Part shown: in pieces, positions 9,975 through 18,511 of the stretch
Layout of the letters: the number at the start of each line of letters is the position of its first letter
How positions within the stretch are numbered: position 1 is the stretch's first letter
NCBI GenBank assembly: GCA_041650595.1
Contig: JBAZKW010000010.1
Span: forward strand, 1-64,000
Origin: CALFCX01 sp041650595
GTDB taxonomy: Bacteria > Margulisbacteria > WOR-1 > JAKLHX01
Direction: 5' to 3'
DNA: 64,000 bases
The notes under the pieces: model-generated
Told to the model about the DNA's origin: nothing
Seen by the model: only the letters and a program-made list of their open reading frames with translations
The model's database searches: none
Translations under genes and position numbers: made by a program

Positions 9975-11825
9975 TCATTGGCCGAGACTTTTAAACATGT
10001 CCGCTATGAATTTAGCATCAATGGCCCGAACTATCAAAGGCGCTCTGTCCCCGGGTATTAAGTTGAATATTTTCCCTGCCATCTGTGCGCCGATCTCTGT
10101 CAACATCGCAGCCACTTCTTGCACGGTCATAATCCCGATAAGTAAGGCCGTTTGTTCAAGCAAATCTTTTTTTAGTGATGCTGGGTCCGCAGCCTTGAGC
10201 GAAGCAAGTATCCCCGCTCTTCTAGGTTCAAGACAACCTGCTCTCAGGATCCCTGCGAGCTCAGTATCGATTCCACCCACTATAGAGGCGATTTCTGTAA
10301 ATGTCTTCTTTGACAGGGCTTCCGTTGCCTGTTTCAGATCAGCAGGCTCGAATTCATCATGCGATTCTTCCGTTTGATCAACGACCCAGTCATAGTTATA
10401 ACTGTCACCTTCATTATGTCCCTGCTCTTCTTGGTCAATCACATGAAGGGTTTTACGCATTGTTTTGAGCATCGCAGTTATTGTGTCCGCTGACACATTC
10501 GAATGTTTTGCAATTGCCCATCTTATATCTTGAAATTTGACCTGAGGCAGCAATATCCTCAACTTGGCAGTATCTAAAGAGGGGGATATCCTCGCAAACA
10601 TCGCAGCACGGACGTTTGCATCCTGGTCATTGAGTAGCGCCAAGCTTCTTGTCGATTGATCGAGGGGCATGGCTTGGACAACCTTGATCCTGACGGACGG
10701 CCATTTGCTTTTCTCTCCGGCAACTAGGGAAGGCTCATCAACCCCCTGAACGAATAGTCTTACTGCCGCTGCGTCGGCTATCGGCTGATGCGCATCTGCC
10801 AGCGAACTTATTAAGACTTCCTTTCCCGTGCTTGGATGCGAGATTACGACAGCCCTGACAGACGGATGTTTGCTTTTGGCTGCATTTGCCAAAATGGCAG
10901 CCTCTGTTTCAGGTATAATAACTGCTGCAGCAATTTTTCCCATAAATACATCTATCGAAGATTGACCTTGTCCGCGTCGAGAGGAACCGGCATAGTATCT
11001 CATTAACCCTTCTATCACACTTTCATCTCCTCCACACTTTCTATATATGTGTGCCGCGATATCAAGTTGTGGTTTCTCATCCATGGAACAGAATGCTTCA
11101 GAAAGTCTTGCGGGGATTTCCTTTTTTTCGCTGGCTTCCCTTACACGAAGGATCATATCAGCGGTGTCTTGAGGGAACGGAGCCAAAAGTTTTGCAAGAT
11201 TTGCAGGAGTTTCTGATTCAAGCACTTGAGCTGTCACCAATTTTAAAAACGCCTGTCTGTTCTCCCCACTCATCGACAAAAGGGCCTCAAGGTACACATT
11301 ACGTATAGCAGAGAGAGCTTTGCTTTGGGCATCTGATTGGGCTAATCTTTGCAGAGCCGCATCCTTATCTCTGTTCGCTCTCTGGATCTCGGATCCTAAA
11401 GACATATTTTTGTCCGCAAGATGAACCGCGAACCCGCCCGCAACGATCGTACCAATACATCCCAGAACACCGACGGCACCTCCAAAAACAATCCAATTCG
11501 GATGGGCCTCCGCAAACTCACCGACTGCCGACGCAGAAGCATTAGCGGATACTGCGAGCGCAGCAACAGTTGCGGCAAGCCTGGGACTTGCCAGGAACGA
11601 CCCGCTAGCTTTGTCAATTGCACTTCTAAAAACAGATGAAGCTGAAATAGCGGGCATATATAATGTTGCGGCACGGACTCCGACGCTTACCCTTTGCGGA
11701 AGGGTTAAAGTTGAGGATGTTAAATCTCTGAAAGGCAAACCAAGTTTTCTGCAGATTGCTCCACTTGCAGCCATTTGTCTTGCTGTCGAATAATTTGATC
11801 CCACGGCACGTATTGATGTATTCAT
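9975..11825 (-). CDS. Membrane-anchored helical-repeat protein
   Basis: 616 residues from the ATG at 11825, chosen because CTAAGGAGG precedes it and the sigma-28-like box lies 35 bases further up. A Ser/Ala/Thr-rich N-terminus of ~90 residues is followed by a hydrophobic span (about 108-135, WIVFGGAVGVLGCIGTIVAGGFAV). A short coiled-coil (about 140-165) comes next, then HEAT-like repeats (ILANAAKSKHPSVRAVVISHP, SKWPSVRIKVVQAMP, NDQDANVRAAMFARI). An acidic insert lies near 470-500. No enzyme motif seen. First gene of the operon with a nucleotidyltransferase and a PHP phosphoesterase, for which it could be a membrane sensor or scaffold (inference). Confidence 0.8.
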   Translation of the reverse strand: MNTSIRAVGSNYSTARQMAASGAICRKLGLPFRDLTSSTLTLPQRVSVGVRAATLYMPAISASSVFRSAIDKASGSFLASPRLAATVAALAVSANASASAVGEFAEAHPNWIVFGGAVGVLGCIGTIVAGGFAVHLADKNMSLGSEIQRANRDKDAALQRLAQSDAQSKALSAIRNVYLEALLSMSGENRQAFLKLVTAQVLESETPANLAKLLAPFPQDTADMILRVREASEKKEIPARLSEAFCSMDEKPQLDIAAHIYRKCGGDESVIEGLMRYYAGSSRRGQGQSSIDVFMGKIAAAVIIPETEAAILANAAKSKHPSVRAVVISHPSTGKEVLISSLADAHQPIADAAAVRLFVQGVDEPSLVAGEKSKWPSVRIKVVQAMPLDQSTRSLALLNDQDANVRAAMFARISPSLDTAKLRILLPQVKFQDIRWAIAKHSNVSADTITAMLKTMRKTLHVIDQEEQGHNEGDSYNYDWVVDQTEESHDEFEPADLKQATEALSKKTFTEIASIVGGIDTELAGILRAGCLEPRRAGILASLKAADPASLKKDLLEQTALLIGIMTVQEVAAMLTEIGAQMAGKIFNLIPGDRAPLIVRAIDAKFIADMFKSLGQ

Positions 11826-11859
11826 AAAAAAGTCCTCCTTAGTATTTTGAGTCAAATGG

Positions 11860-11887
11860 GTATCGAACGATTTTTTGGAGAATTTCA
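11860..11887 (-). promoter_or_regulatory. Sigma-28-like promoter of the membrane/NTase/PHP operon
   Basis: TGAAATTC, 14 bases, CGATAC. It overlaps the last codon of bioA, which is transcribed in the same direction. Confidence 0.7.
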
Positions 11888-13237
11888 GTCTTTTTTGGTT
11901 TGAAGGATATTTGTCATGGCGGCGAACATTCTAAGAAGGATGTCGTTTAGCTGCCTTTTTGTCACACATAACGGAAGATACAGATATATCACATCCCCTA
12001 TCGGCCTTAGGATAAGATTCCTTTTTAGCCCTTCTTTATATATCTTGTACCCTACCCGCTCATCGAATTTGAAGGGTTCTTTTGTTTTTTTATCCTTTAC
12101 AAGCTCTATCGCGCCGACCATTCCAAGACATCGTACATCTCCGACATAGGCAAGTTTTTTAAGCCGCTCAAGGCCTTTCTTTAACAAAGACGAGATATTA
12201 ACGGCGTTCTTAAGCGATCTTTCTTTCTCAAATATTTTGAGGCTGGCAAGCGCCACGGAACATGCGATCGGGTTCGCGGTAAAAGTATGCCCGTGATAAA
12301 AAGTCTTTCTGTCCTTGTACTCGCCGTAGAAAGCGCGGTATACCTTTTCGGTTGTAAGCGTCGCGGCAAAAGCCATTGTGCCGTTGGTCAGCCCTTTTGA
12401 AAGGCACATAAAGTCAGGAGATATTTTTGCATGCTCACAGGCAAACATCTTCCCCGTTCTTCCAAATCCCGTAGCTACTTCGTCAATTATCAAATGGACA
12501 TTATATTTTTTTGCCAAAACAGCCGCTTTTTTTAGATATTCTTTCGGATAGATGATCATGCCCGCTGCCCCCAGCAGCAACGGCTCAAGTACCAGAGCAC
12601 ATATTTCTCTTGATTTTTCCTTCAAAAGTTTTTCAAGAAGTTTGACACAATCTATGGAACAGGATTTTCTGTCTTTGCCCAAGGGACAGCGGTAGCAATA
12701 CGGCGTCGGTACTTTGAACGCTTTAAAGAAAAGCGGAGCAAATACTTTGTTGAACAGGTCCACTCCGCCAAGGCTCATAGTGCCAGAAGTGTCCCCGTGA
12801 TAGCCCATATCCAAAGACACAAATTTGTTTTTATTTTTAAACCCTTTGTTTGCCCAATATTGGACGGACATCTTCATTGCCGTCTCAACTGCAGTAGACC
12901 CGTTGTCAGAATAAAACACTCTGGAAAGCCCTTTGGGAGCAATTGAAATAAGCTTTTCAGAGAGGTTTATTGCAGGCTCATGAGTGAACCCTGCAAACAT
13001 AACATGATCAATCTTTTTCAGTTGCTCTTTTATAGCCTTGGCGATATCCGGATGCCCATGCCCGTGGATATTGCACCACCAGCTTGAGATAGTGTCATAA
13101 TACCAATTTCCCTTATCATCAAAGAGTTTGATCCCTTTTGCCTTCCTGATAAATATCGGCGGCAATTTTTCATGGTCCTTCATCTGGGTATAAGGGTGCC
13201 AGTTGTATTTCAGGTCTCTTTGAACAAGATCGCTCAT
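11885..13237 (-). CDS. bioA: Adenosylmethionine-8-amino-7-oxononanoate aminotransferase
   Basis: 450 residues, normal length for BioA. It converts KAPA to DAPA using S-adenosylmethionine as amino donor and PLP as cofactor, the third step from pimeloyl-ACP. Class III aminotransferase features are visible: N-terminal YNWHPYTQMKDH, SSWWCNIHGHGHP, IIDEVATGFGRTGKMFA, and LSKGLTNG holding the PLP lysine. BioA is separated by about 13 kb from the other biotin genes. A TAAAAT box (13247-13252) lies only 9 bases before the ATG with no Shine-Dalgarno site, suggesting a near-leaderless mRNA. Confidence 0.95.
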   Translation of the reverse strand: MSDLVQRDLKYNWHPYTQMKDHEKLPPIFIRKAKGIKLFDDKGNWYYDTISSWWCNIHGHGHPDIAKAIKEQLKKIDHVMFAGFTHEPAINLSEKLISIAPKGLSRVFYSDNGSTAVETAMKMSVQYWANKGFKNKNKFVSLDMGYHGDTSGTMSLGGVDLFNKVFAPLFFKAFKVPTPYCYRCPLGKDRKSCSIDCVKLLEKLLKEKSREICALVLEPLLLGAAGMIIYPKEYLKKAAVLAKKYNVHLIIDEVATGFGRTGKMFACEHAKISPDFMCLSKGLTNGTMAFAATLTTEKVYRAFYGEYKDRKTFYHGHTFTANPIACSVALASLKIFEKERSLKNAVNISSLLKKGLERLKKLAYVGDVRCLGMVGAIELVKDKKTKEPFKFDERVGYKIYKEGLKRNLILRPIGDVIYLYLPLCVTKRQLNDILLRMFAAMTNILQTKKD

Positions 13238-13267
13238 AACAAAAGAATTTTAACATATGATAATGAA

Positions 13268-13295
13268 TGAAATTTCTGTATTTGTTGAACGATAA
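13268..13295 (+). promoter_or_regulatory. Sigma-28-like promoter for the HEYGH protein
   Basis: TGAAATTT, 14 bases, CGATAA, 35 bases before the ATG at 13331. Back-to-back with the bioA promoter. Confidence 0.75.
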
Positions 13296-13330
13296 ACATA
13301 TGCAGGAAGATGAGGACCTAAAAATATAAT

Positions 13331-14335
13331 ATGAGTACAACATATATTCAGAAAATGGCCCCTGTTAGAGTAGGTTCCCTGTCCCTTGTGAACGCCATAT
13401 TCAGAGGAATATCCGCACCGAAAGCGTCCAGAGTGGCAGAATTAATTGATAGTGCGGCAAAAATCACTATCGACGGTGCTTCGTATTATAGCCCAGTTCT
13501 TATATCCGGCATGTCACGTATCCCGCAGGAACAGATCATAGAAAATCTGGAAACAGCGAATGTACATCTCACAGAAATAGACCTTTTGAAGAATTCGGAT
13601 TATGGCACATCAAAAACGAGTACAAAGATTGCGGGAATGGAGCAAGCCCTGAGAAATGCGGGAGTTAAAGACATACAATGGACCTTAGGTAAAGATGGCG
13701 TCGCTGATGCTGCACAATGCGATTCTGACAGCAGCCTGACGGATGTATCCGTTGACTTCAATCCCCACACTGTCCTGGCGGGCGGTTTTACGTATGAAGA
13801 TCTTGCGGCCCATGAATACGGACATATGCTTGCAAGCAGGCTGGGATATGAGTTTGTTGTAAAAGGGAATCCACAATTTACAATTGCTGTCAGCAGGGTT
13901 ATATCAATATTGTCACATCCTGCAGTCTATCGCCTGACGGACGAATACGGATATCAGGGTTCTGCAAAAAGGATGTTCGATAAGTTGTTTGCGTTCAAGC
14001 AAAGAGAATATGACAACGGATTGAATCTTACGCAATTATTTAATGACTCTATGGATAATTCCGATACATTACTGACCGTGATCTCTCCTGCAATAGTAAG
14101 CTTTGCGGAGTTCCTGTCCTGGCTTCGTGCAGAATACAGGCCAAGCATCAAAACTTATTGCGGGGAACAAGTCTTTGAATTAGTCTGCGTACATCGGGCC
14201 ATAATAGATCTTGCCAGAAAAGATGTTTTAACTGATGATATGTCAAAAAGAATGCCGCGCAAAAACCATTTGTCTTTAGCAAGAACGATGTTTCGAGAAA
14301 TGGGACTTCAGGTGAGCGTTGAACCCAAAGGATAA
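13331..14335 (+). CDS. Putative zincin-like metalloprotease (HEYGH)
   Basis: 334 residues, no signal peptide and no membrane span. Residues about 155-170 contain AAHEYGHMLASRLG, matching the HExxH zinc-peptidase motif with a hydrophobic helix context. Downstream acidic residues (for example LTDEYGYQG near 198) could supply a third ligand, but this is uncertain. The N-terminus is Ser/Ala-rich and basic (MAPVRVGSLSLVNAIFRG), like other proteins of the sigma-28-like set. Peptidase activity is inferred from the motif only. The ribosome site is weak (GAGG about 15 bases upstream). Confidence 0.7.
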   Translation: MSTTYIQKMAPVRVGSLSLVNAIFRGISAPKASRVAELIDSAAKITIDGASYYSPVLISGMSRIPQEQIIENLETANVHLTEIDLLKNSDYGTSKTSTKIAGMEQALRNAGVKDIQWTLGKDGVADAAQCDSDSSLTDVSVDFNPHTVLAGGFTYEDLAAHEYGHMLASRLGYEFVVKGNPQFTIAVSRVISILSHPAVYRLTDEYGYQGSAKRMFDKLFAFKQREYDNGLNLTQLFNDSMDNSDTLLTVISPAIVSFAEFLSWLRAEYRPSIKTYCGEQVFELVCVHRAIIDLARKDVLTDDMSKRMPRKNHLSLARTMFREMGLQVSVEPKG

Positions 14336-14357
14336 TTAGTGTTTATTTGCTGATCAT

Positions 14358-15224
14358 CTATCCCCTTTCCCTTGGCGGGTACTTGATCCTTACCGGTTCG
14401 GGTATTTCAACCCGCTTTGCAAATACGTTCATAAATGTTTTTGTTCCCAAACCGCTGCCAGGTTGTCCAACATCATCTAATCCAATATCCCTAATCAGTT
14501 CAAATCCGCCACACTCAAGGAATTCTTTCAAATACTGAGAAGTTACTTCAAACACATATCTTATTTTATCGTTGTCTGCATTAAGGGTTCTTAGCAAGTT
14601 ACTGCCCATCGCCCACCTTAAATATAGTACTCCGCCCGGGAGCAGGGCTTTATGCATCTTTATCATCACCCCAGCCTGGGTTGCCGGATCAAAATAGGAG
14701 AATAAATTGCTGGCAAAAATGCCGTGGTAATGGGCTTCCGGCAGGATATAGCCTTTGATATCGCCGACATCAAGAGGATTATTCACTCCCATACCCCCTT
14801 TTGCCAGGCCCACACATGTAGGACAAACATCAAGCCCGCTTGCATCCACCAATGAGGTTTCATTCATCGCTAATAAATTCATGCCAATACCGCATCCGAT
14901 CTCCATGACCTTTGGTAATACAACAGGTTCTTTTGGAGGCCTTTTCAAGGGCACAGTATGCGCAGTTGCCACAAGATGTGAGAATTCCCGCGCATAAGAC
15001 GGGACTGAAGGGTCATCTTTATGCTGCATTTCAAATCTAAGGCCATATTTCTCCCAGAAATGATCATTTCTCCTTAGCATCATGGAGGCGTCCGGCATTT
15101 CTCCTCTAAAAGAAACTACCCCATTAATAAAAGTTTCGTTGTGTGCAAACCGCCTATATCGCACCTCTTCAGTCCCAGTCCTCATGATATATGATATTGC
15201 CTCAACTCTAGCTCTGCCAGTCAT
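14358..15224 (-). CDS. SAM-dependent class I methyltransferase
   Basis: 288 residues from the ATG at 15224. A frame opening at 15242 exists, but AGGGAGAG lies between the two ATGs and the promoter lies just above. Motif I (VMEIGCGIGMNLLA, about residue 95), an acidic post-I strand (ASGLDVCP), motif II (HGIFASNLFSYFDP) and motif III (LLPGGVLYLRWAMG) show a Rossmann-fold methyltransferase. The first ~85 residues are specific to this protein. Substrate unknown. Divergent from the kinase-like gene at 15346, with sigma-28-like promoters 8 bp apart. Confidence 0.8.
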   Translation of the reverse strand: MTGRARVEAISYIMRTGTEEVRYRRFAHNETFINGVVSFRGEMPDASMMLRRNDHFWEKYGLRFEMQHKDDPSVPSYAREFSHLVATAHTVPLKRPPKEPVVLPKVMEIGCGIGMNLLAMNETSLVDASGLDVCPTCVGLAKGGMGVNNPLDVGDIKGYILPEAHYHGIFASNLFSYFDPATQAGVMIKMHKALLPGGVLYLRWAMGSNLLRTLNADNDKIRYVFEVTSQYLKEFLECGGFELIRDIGLDDVGQPGSGLGTKTFMNVFAKRVEIPEPVRIKYPPRERG

Positions 15225-15244
15225 ATTATCTCTCCCTAACATTT

Positions 15245-15272
15245 GTATCGTACTTATTAATCAAGAATTTCA
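15245..15272 (-). promoter_or_regulatory. Sigma-28-like promoter for the methyltransferase gene
   Basis: TGAAATTC (15265-15272), 14 bases, CGATAC (15245-15250). One half of a divergent pair. Confidence 0.75.
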
Positions 15273-15280
15273 CATCTTCC

Positions 15281-15308
15281 TGAAATTCATGCCCATTTTT
15301 ACCGATAA
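15281..15308 (+). promoter_or_regulatory. Sigma-28-like promoter for the kinase-like gene
   Basis: TGAAATTC (15281-15288), 14 bases, CGATAA (15303-15308). Its -35 box is 8 bp from that of the opposite promoter. Confidence 0.75.
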
Positions 15309-15345
15309 TTTATTGTGACCCCATAATGTCCAGGAGGTATCATTT

Positions 15346-16374
15346 TTGAATGCCGTAGTACCAATAAAATTCGGCCCCGTAAAGCCCGCCATTGAGATGG
15401 CTAAAAGGACAGATCATTTTAGATCGTCACGCATTGCCGCAATGAGTTTCGGATACGATACAAAAACGAATTTATTTGATTTCCGCCATAAACTCGCTAA
15501 CGCTCAGGAAACGATCAGACAATTAAGGGCAGCGGCAAAGCGGGATGATATTCATTGGCCCACGGCACTGATAGCTGACGTCTCTAAAACTCACGAAGAA
15601 TTACTAAGGAGATCTGACGGATTGCATGAGGATCACATTGCCGGGCGCCCGGTCAAGTGGCCGGGACTATTGCCTTCCATGATGCGCAAAATGGGAGCTA
15701 AGCTGGAAAATATACATGCATTTTTTACACCTGAAGCGACTTTTCATCTGGCGCTAAATTCTGTTGATCCCGATCAAAAGCCGGAATTTATTGACGCATT
15801 CATCTCGGTACGTAAAAATATCGCCTTTATGAGAAATTTTTGTTACGACCGTGAAGCTCTTGCCGAGCAGAGAAACATTCCCCTGTCGAGAGGATCTCTG
15901 ACAGACCCTGAAGTACTTGAAAAACTTCAAGCAATGCACCCGACTCTGCGTATTCAAGCTGAGGAGACCAGGAGAAAATTTATCCTTGGAATGTCAAACG
16001 TCCGTCTTTTCACTCTTCTCAACAATCTTATCTATAACTCATATTCAAAAAGAGATGACAGGAAAAATCTCTTTATCCAAAGGACTAGAGATACCGCTGA
16101 GATTAAAGATCCCAACCTTGAAGGTGTCTTAATGGTCCTTCGAAACGAGAGATCGGACATCAGCGACAAATTATTTGAGCCTGTCCAAGATGGCCTGATC
16201 AAGCTGGTAGATATGCCCATGGATGAAACACATATACGAAGATTGCGTTTTTGCGAAGTCTGGGACATAATAGCAATTCAAAAAGGGCTCTTCAGTGTAA
16301 CCAGCCAACCCGGAGAGTTCTCTGAATTTGGGATATGGCTTCCTACCATCGAACGGCACGAAGTCCGCAGATAA
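15346..16374 (+). CDS. Degenerate histidine-kinase-like protein
   Basis: 342 residues from a TTG start preceded by AGGAGG at 8 bases. The C-terminal half has the order of a GHKL ATPase domain. LFTLLNNLIYNSYSK resembles the N box. VLRNERSDISDKLFEP sits where D-x-G-x-GI...iFEPF is expected. LRFCEVWDIIAIQKGLFSVTSQPGEFSEFGIWLP resembles GLGLaiv...G.i.v.S.pg.Gt.f.i.LP. The G1 and G2 glycines are replaced, so ATP binding is doubtful. The N-terminal half is helical with no clear phospho-acceptor His box. A role as a catalytically dead sensor or regulator is inference. Confidence 0.55.
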   Translation: MNAVVPIKFGPVKPAIEMAKRTDHFRSSRIAAMSFGYDTKTNLFDFRHKLANAQETIRQLRAAAKRDDIHWPTALIADVSKTHEELLRRSDGLHEDHIAGRPVKWPGLLPSMMRKMGAKLENIHAFFTPEATFHLALNSVDPDQKPEFIDAFISVRKNIAFMRNFCYDREALAEQRNIPLSRGSLTDPEVLEKLQAMHPTLRIQAEETRRKFILGMSNVRLFTLLNNLIYNSYSKRDDRKNLFIQRTRDTAEIKDPNLEGVLMVLRNERSDISDKLFEPVQDGLIKLVDMPMDETHIRRLRFCEVWDIIAIQKGLFSVTSQPGEFSEFGIWLPTIERHEVRR

Positions 16375-16378
16375 AATG

Positions 16379-16407
16379 TTTACATCGGCCTGCCGCACCT
16401 ATATAAT
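16379..16407 (+). promoter_or_regulatory. Sigma-70-like promoter giving a leaderless mRNA
   Basis: TTTACA (16379-16384), 17 bases, TATAAT (16402-16407), then only 6 bases to the ATG at 16414. No Shine-Dalgarno site. Confidence 0.7.
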
Positions 16408-16413
16408 ATAAAC

Positions 16414-17268
16414 ATGCCGCAAGATAATAAGACCGGGAAGAAAATGAGCATGATCCGTTTTTTTAAACAGGGATTTGCCGGCACGAACAAAAATCTGGGG
16501 TTTGTCGGCGTTTTGTTCCTAATAGATGTATTTTTGATCATTCTTTCCGGGATACTATCGCTTGAATGGATATCGGATCAGGCAAGCGCGCGTGTCATTG
16601 TCCTGCATTACGATATCTTTAAAATAGTCAGGGCAGCTCCGGAATTTATCAAGCTGGCTGTCGAAATATTTGTGGTTTCGGGATCAATAGCCGCGGCAGG
16701 ACAGTTTATAACATCGGGACACATAAAAATAGATGCTTTTTTTAGAAGCGGCATAAAGAGCTATCTCCGGTTATGTCTTCTCACACTGATATGGTTCCTG
16801 ACCGCGGTTCTACCTACTTTTGCGGTCGCTCTGCCATACATTTACTTTTTCGACGGCGCGGTCAATCTCGCCACCGGAATATTGATCGCGGCAATAGCAA
16901 TATTCATGCTCACAATGACGGTATTTTTCTTCTTTGCTCCTTTTATTCTGGTCCTTGACGGTACAAGAACTATTGAATCGATTAGAAAAAGTTTTGGCGC
17001 CGCAAAAAAGAATTTTGGCGCCATACTGTCCTTCATCGGCATATATTTTGCGATAATGCTTGCCCTGTATTTTTTGGGCACAGTGGCCGTGTCCGCATAT
17101 CTGGGAACGGTTGAACTTTTGACCCAGTCCTCCAGGATCGGCCAGTTCGCAAGATTTTCCATTGAAGCCATTTTCAGTTTTGCCGCCAGATATATCTACA
17201 TCGCAGGGGTAATTGCTACTGCGCTTTTTTACAACAAAATAAAGAACAGCAATGAAAAAGAACTTTGA
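16414..17268 (+). CDS. Polytopic membrane protein of unknown function
   Basis: 284 residues with about six hydrophobic spans: near 27-45, 80-100, 115-145, 150-180, 205-230 and 255-275. The layout resembles DUF-type membrane proteins related to the glycerophosphodiester phosphodiesterase membrane domain, but I cannot name the family firmly. A short soluble loop (DGTRTIESIRKSFGAAKKNFG) sits between the fourth and fifth spans, a pattern common in that group. Its end overlaps the lipoamide dehydrogenase start by 17 bases, so the two are co-translated. Confidence 0.75.
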   Translation: MPQDNKTGKKMSMIRFFKQGFAGTNKNLGFVGVLFLIDVFLIILSGILSLEWISDQASARVIVLHYDIFKIVRAAPEFIKLAVEIFVVSGSIAAAGQFITSGHIKIDAFFRSGIKSYLRLCLLTLIWFLTAVLPTFAVALPYIYFFDGAVNLATGILIAAIAIFMLTMTVFFFFAPFILVLDGTRTIESIRKSFGAAKKNFGAILSFIGIYFAIMLALYFLGTVAVSAYLGTVELLTQSSRIGQFARFSIEAIFSFAARYIYIAGVIATALFYNKIKNSNEKEL

Positions 17269-18511
17269 TATCGCAGTAATTGGCTCGGGCCCGGGCGGAA
17301 ACACCGCTGCGCTAAAAGCCGCTTCTTTGGGCAAAAAAGTAGTTGTAATAGAAAGAGACGAAATTGGCGGGGTCTGCCTTAACACAGGATGTATCCCGAC
17401 CAAAACCATTCTCGCAAGCATATCTTTATACTCAAAAATGATGAGAGCCGACAGATTTGGCATTGAGGCGGGAACCCCTCAGATAAATTGGCACAAAGTC
17501 CTTGAGAGAAAAAAACAAGTAGTCGTCAAACTGCGCAAAGGCATTGAATCCCTTTTTAAAAAGGCAGGCATAGAACATATAAAGGGCATTGGAGCCATAA
17601 AAGGCACAGGACAGGTAAGTGTAGGTTCATCCGAAGGCCCCATAGAGATAGAATGCGAGAACATCATAATAGCTACGGGATCTGAGAAACAGGTGCTTCC
17701 CGGATTTGAAAAAGCCATCTCCAGCAGTGAAGCCCTTGAGCTTGTAAGCGTCCCGGAATCGATGGCTATTATCGGAGCGGGAGCCGTCGGAATAGAATTT
17801 TCCAGGATTTTTTCAATTCTGGGAACAAAAATATCGCTCTACGAAATGATGCCAAATATATTGCCGGGAACTGACAAGGATTTGTCGGATATTGTTTTTC
17901 AGTCTCTAAGAAAAAATAACGTCAATATTGTAACGGGAAAAGCAGTAAAACCTTCTGACATCACCGAACATCTTGTGCTTGTGACCGGCAGAAAATTTGA
18001 TAAAATACAGGTTAATTCGAAAATGGAGACTTCCGACAAAAATATATACGCCGTCGGCGACGTAACCGGTATCGCAAACTACGCGCATGTCGCCTCTATG
18101 CAGGGCATTGTTGCAGCCGAGAATGCATGCGGCATCTTTAGCGAAATGGATTACAGTGCTGTGCCGTCCTGTATATTTTCGGACCCGGAACTTGCAAGCG
18201 TAGGGGTCACGGAAGAAAAAGCAAAGGGCTCGGGAATACCTCATAAAATAACAAAATTCGCGTTCGCGGGATTAGGAAAGTCTTCCTGCGAAGGAGAACC
18301 CAACGGTTTTGTAAAGCTTATAGTCCACAACGATACTGATGAGGTGATCGGCTGTCATATCATCGGCGCTCATGCCAGCGATCTGATCGGGGAAGCGGCT
18401 CTTGCGGTAAAAACAAAGATCAAAGCAAAAGACATCGCAAAAACGATACACTCGCACCCTACTCTTCCCGAAGCTTTGTGGGAAGCCGCAATGTTATCAG
18501 GAGGATATTAA
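17252..18511 (+). CDS. lpdA: Dihydrolipoamide dehydrogenase-like flavoprotein, internally shortened
   Basis: 419 residues; usual length is 455-475. FAD-binding GSGPGGNTAAL at 11-21, redox-active C42-x4-C47 (GGVCLNTGCIPTK), NAD-binding GAGAVGIEF, second FAD motif IYAVGDV, and the C-terminal catalytic pair in HPTLPE (H402, E407). The segment between the NAD domain and IYAVGDV is about 30-40 residues shorter than normal, removing most of the D-G-x-x...vGRrPN loop. The enzyme would reoxidise dihydrolipoamide in 2-oxoacid or glycine complexes, but none of their subunits is here. The deletion is in frame, so either a divergent functional form or a damaged copy. Confidence 0.85.
   Translation: MKKNFDIAVIGSGPGGNTAALKAASLGKKVVVIERDEIGGVCLNTGCIPTKTILASISLYSKMMRADRFGIEAGTPQINWHKVLERKKQVVVKLRKGIESLFKKAGIEHIKGIGAIKGTGQVSVGSSEGPIEIECENIIIATGSEKQVLPGFEKAISSSEALELVSVPESMAIIGAGAVGIEFSRIFSILGTKISLYEMMPNILPGTDKDLSDIVFQSLRKNNVNIVTGKAVKPSDITEHLVLVTGRKFDKIQVNSKMETSDKNIYAVGDVTGIANYAHVASMQGIVAAENACGIFSEMDYSAVPSCIFSDPELASVGVTEEKAKGSGIPHKITKFAFAGLGKSSCEGEPNGFVKLIVHNDTDEVIGCHIIGAHASDLIGEAALAVKTKIKAKDIAKTIHSHPTLPEALWEAAMLSGGY

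Noticed and set aside
16810..17463. 217-codon minus-strand frame across the membrane protein and lpdA
   Set aside because: Antisense to two well-supported genes; no ribosome site or motif.
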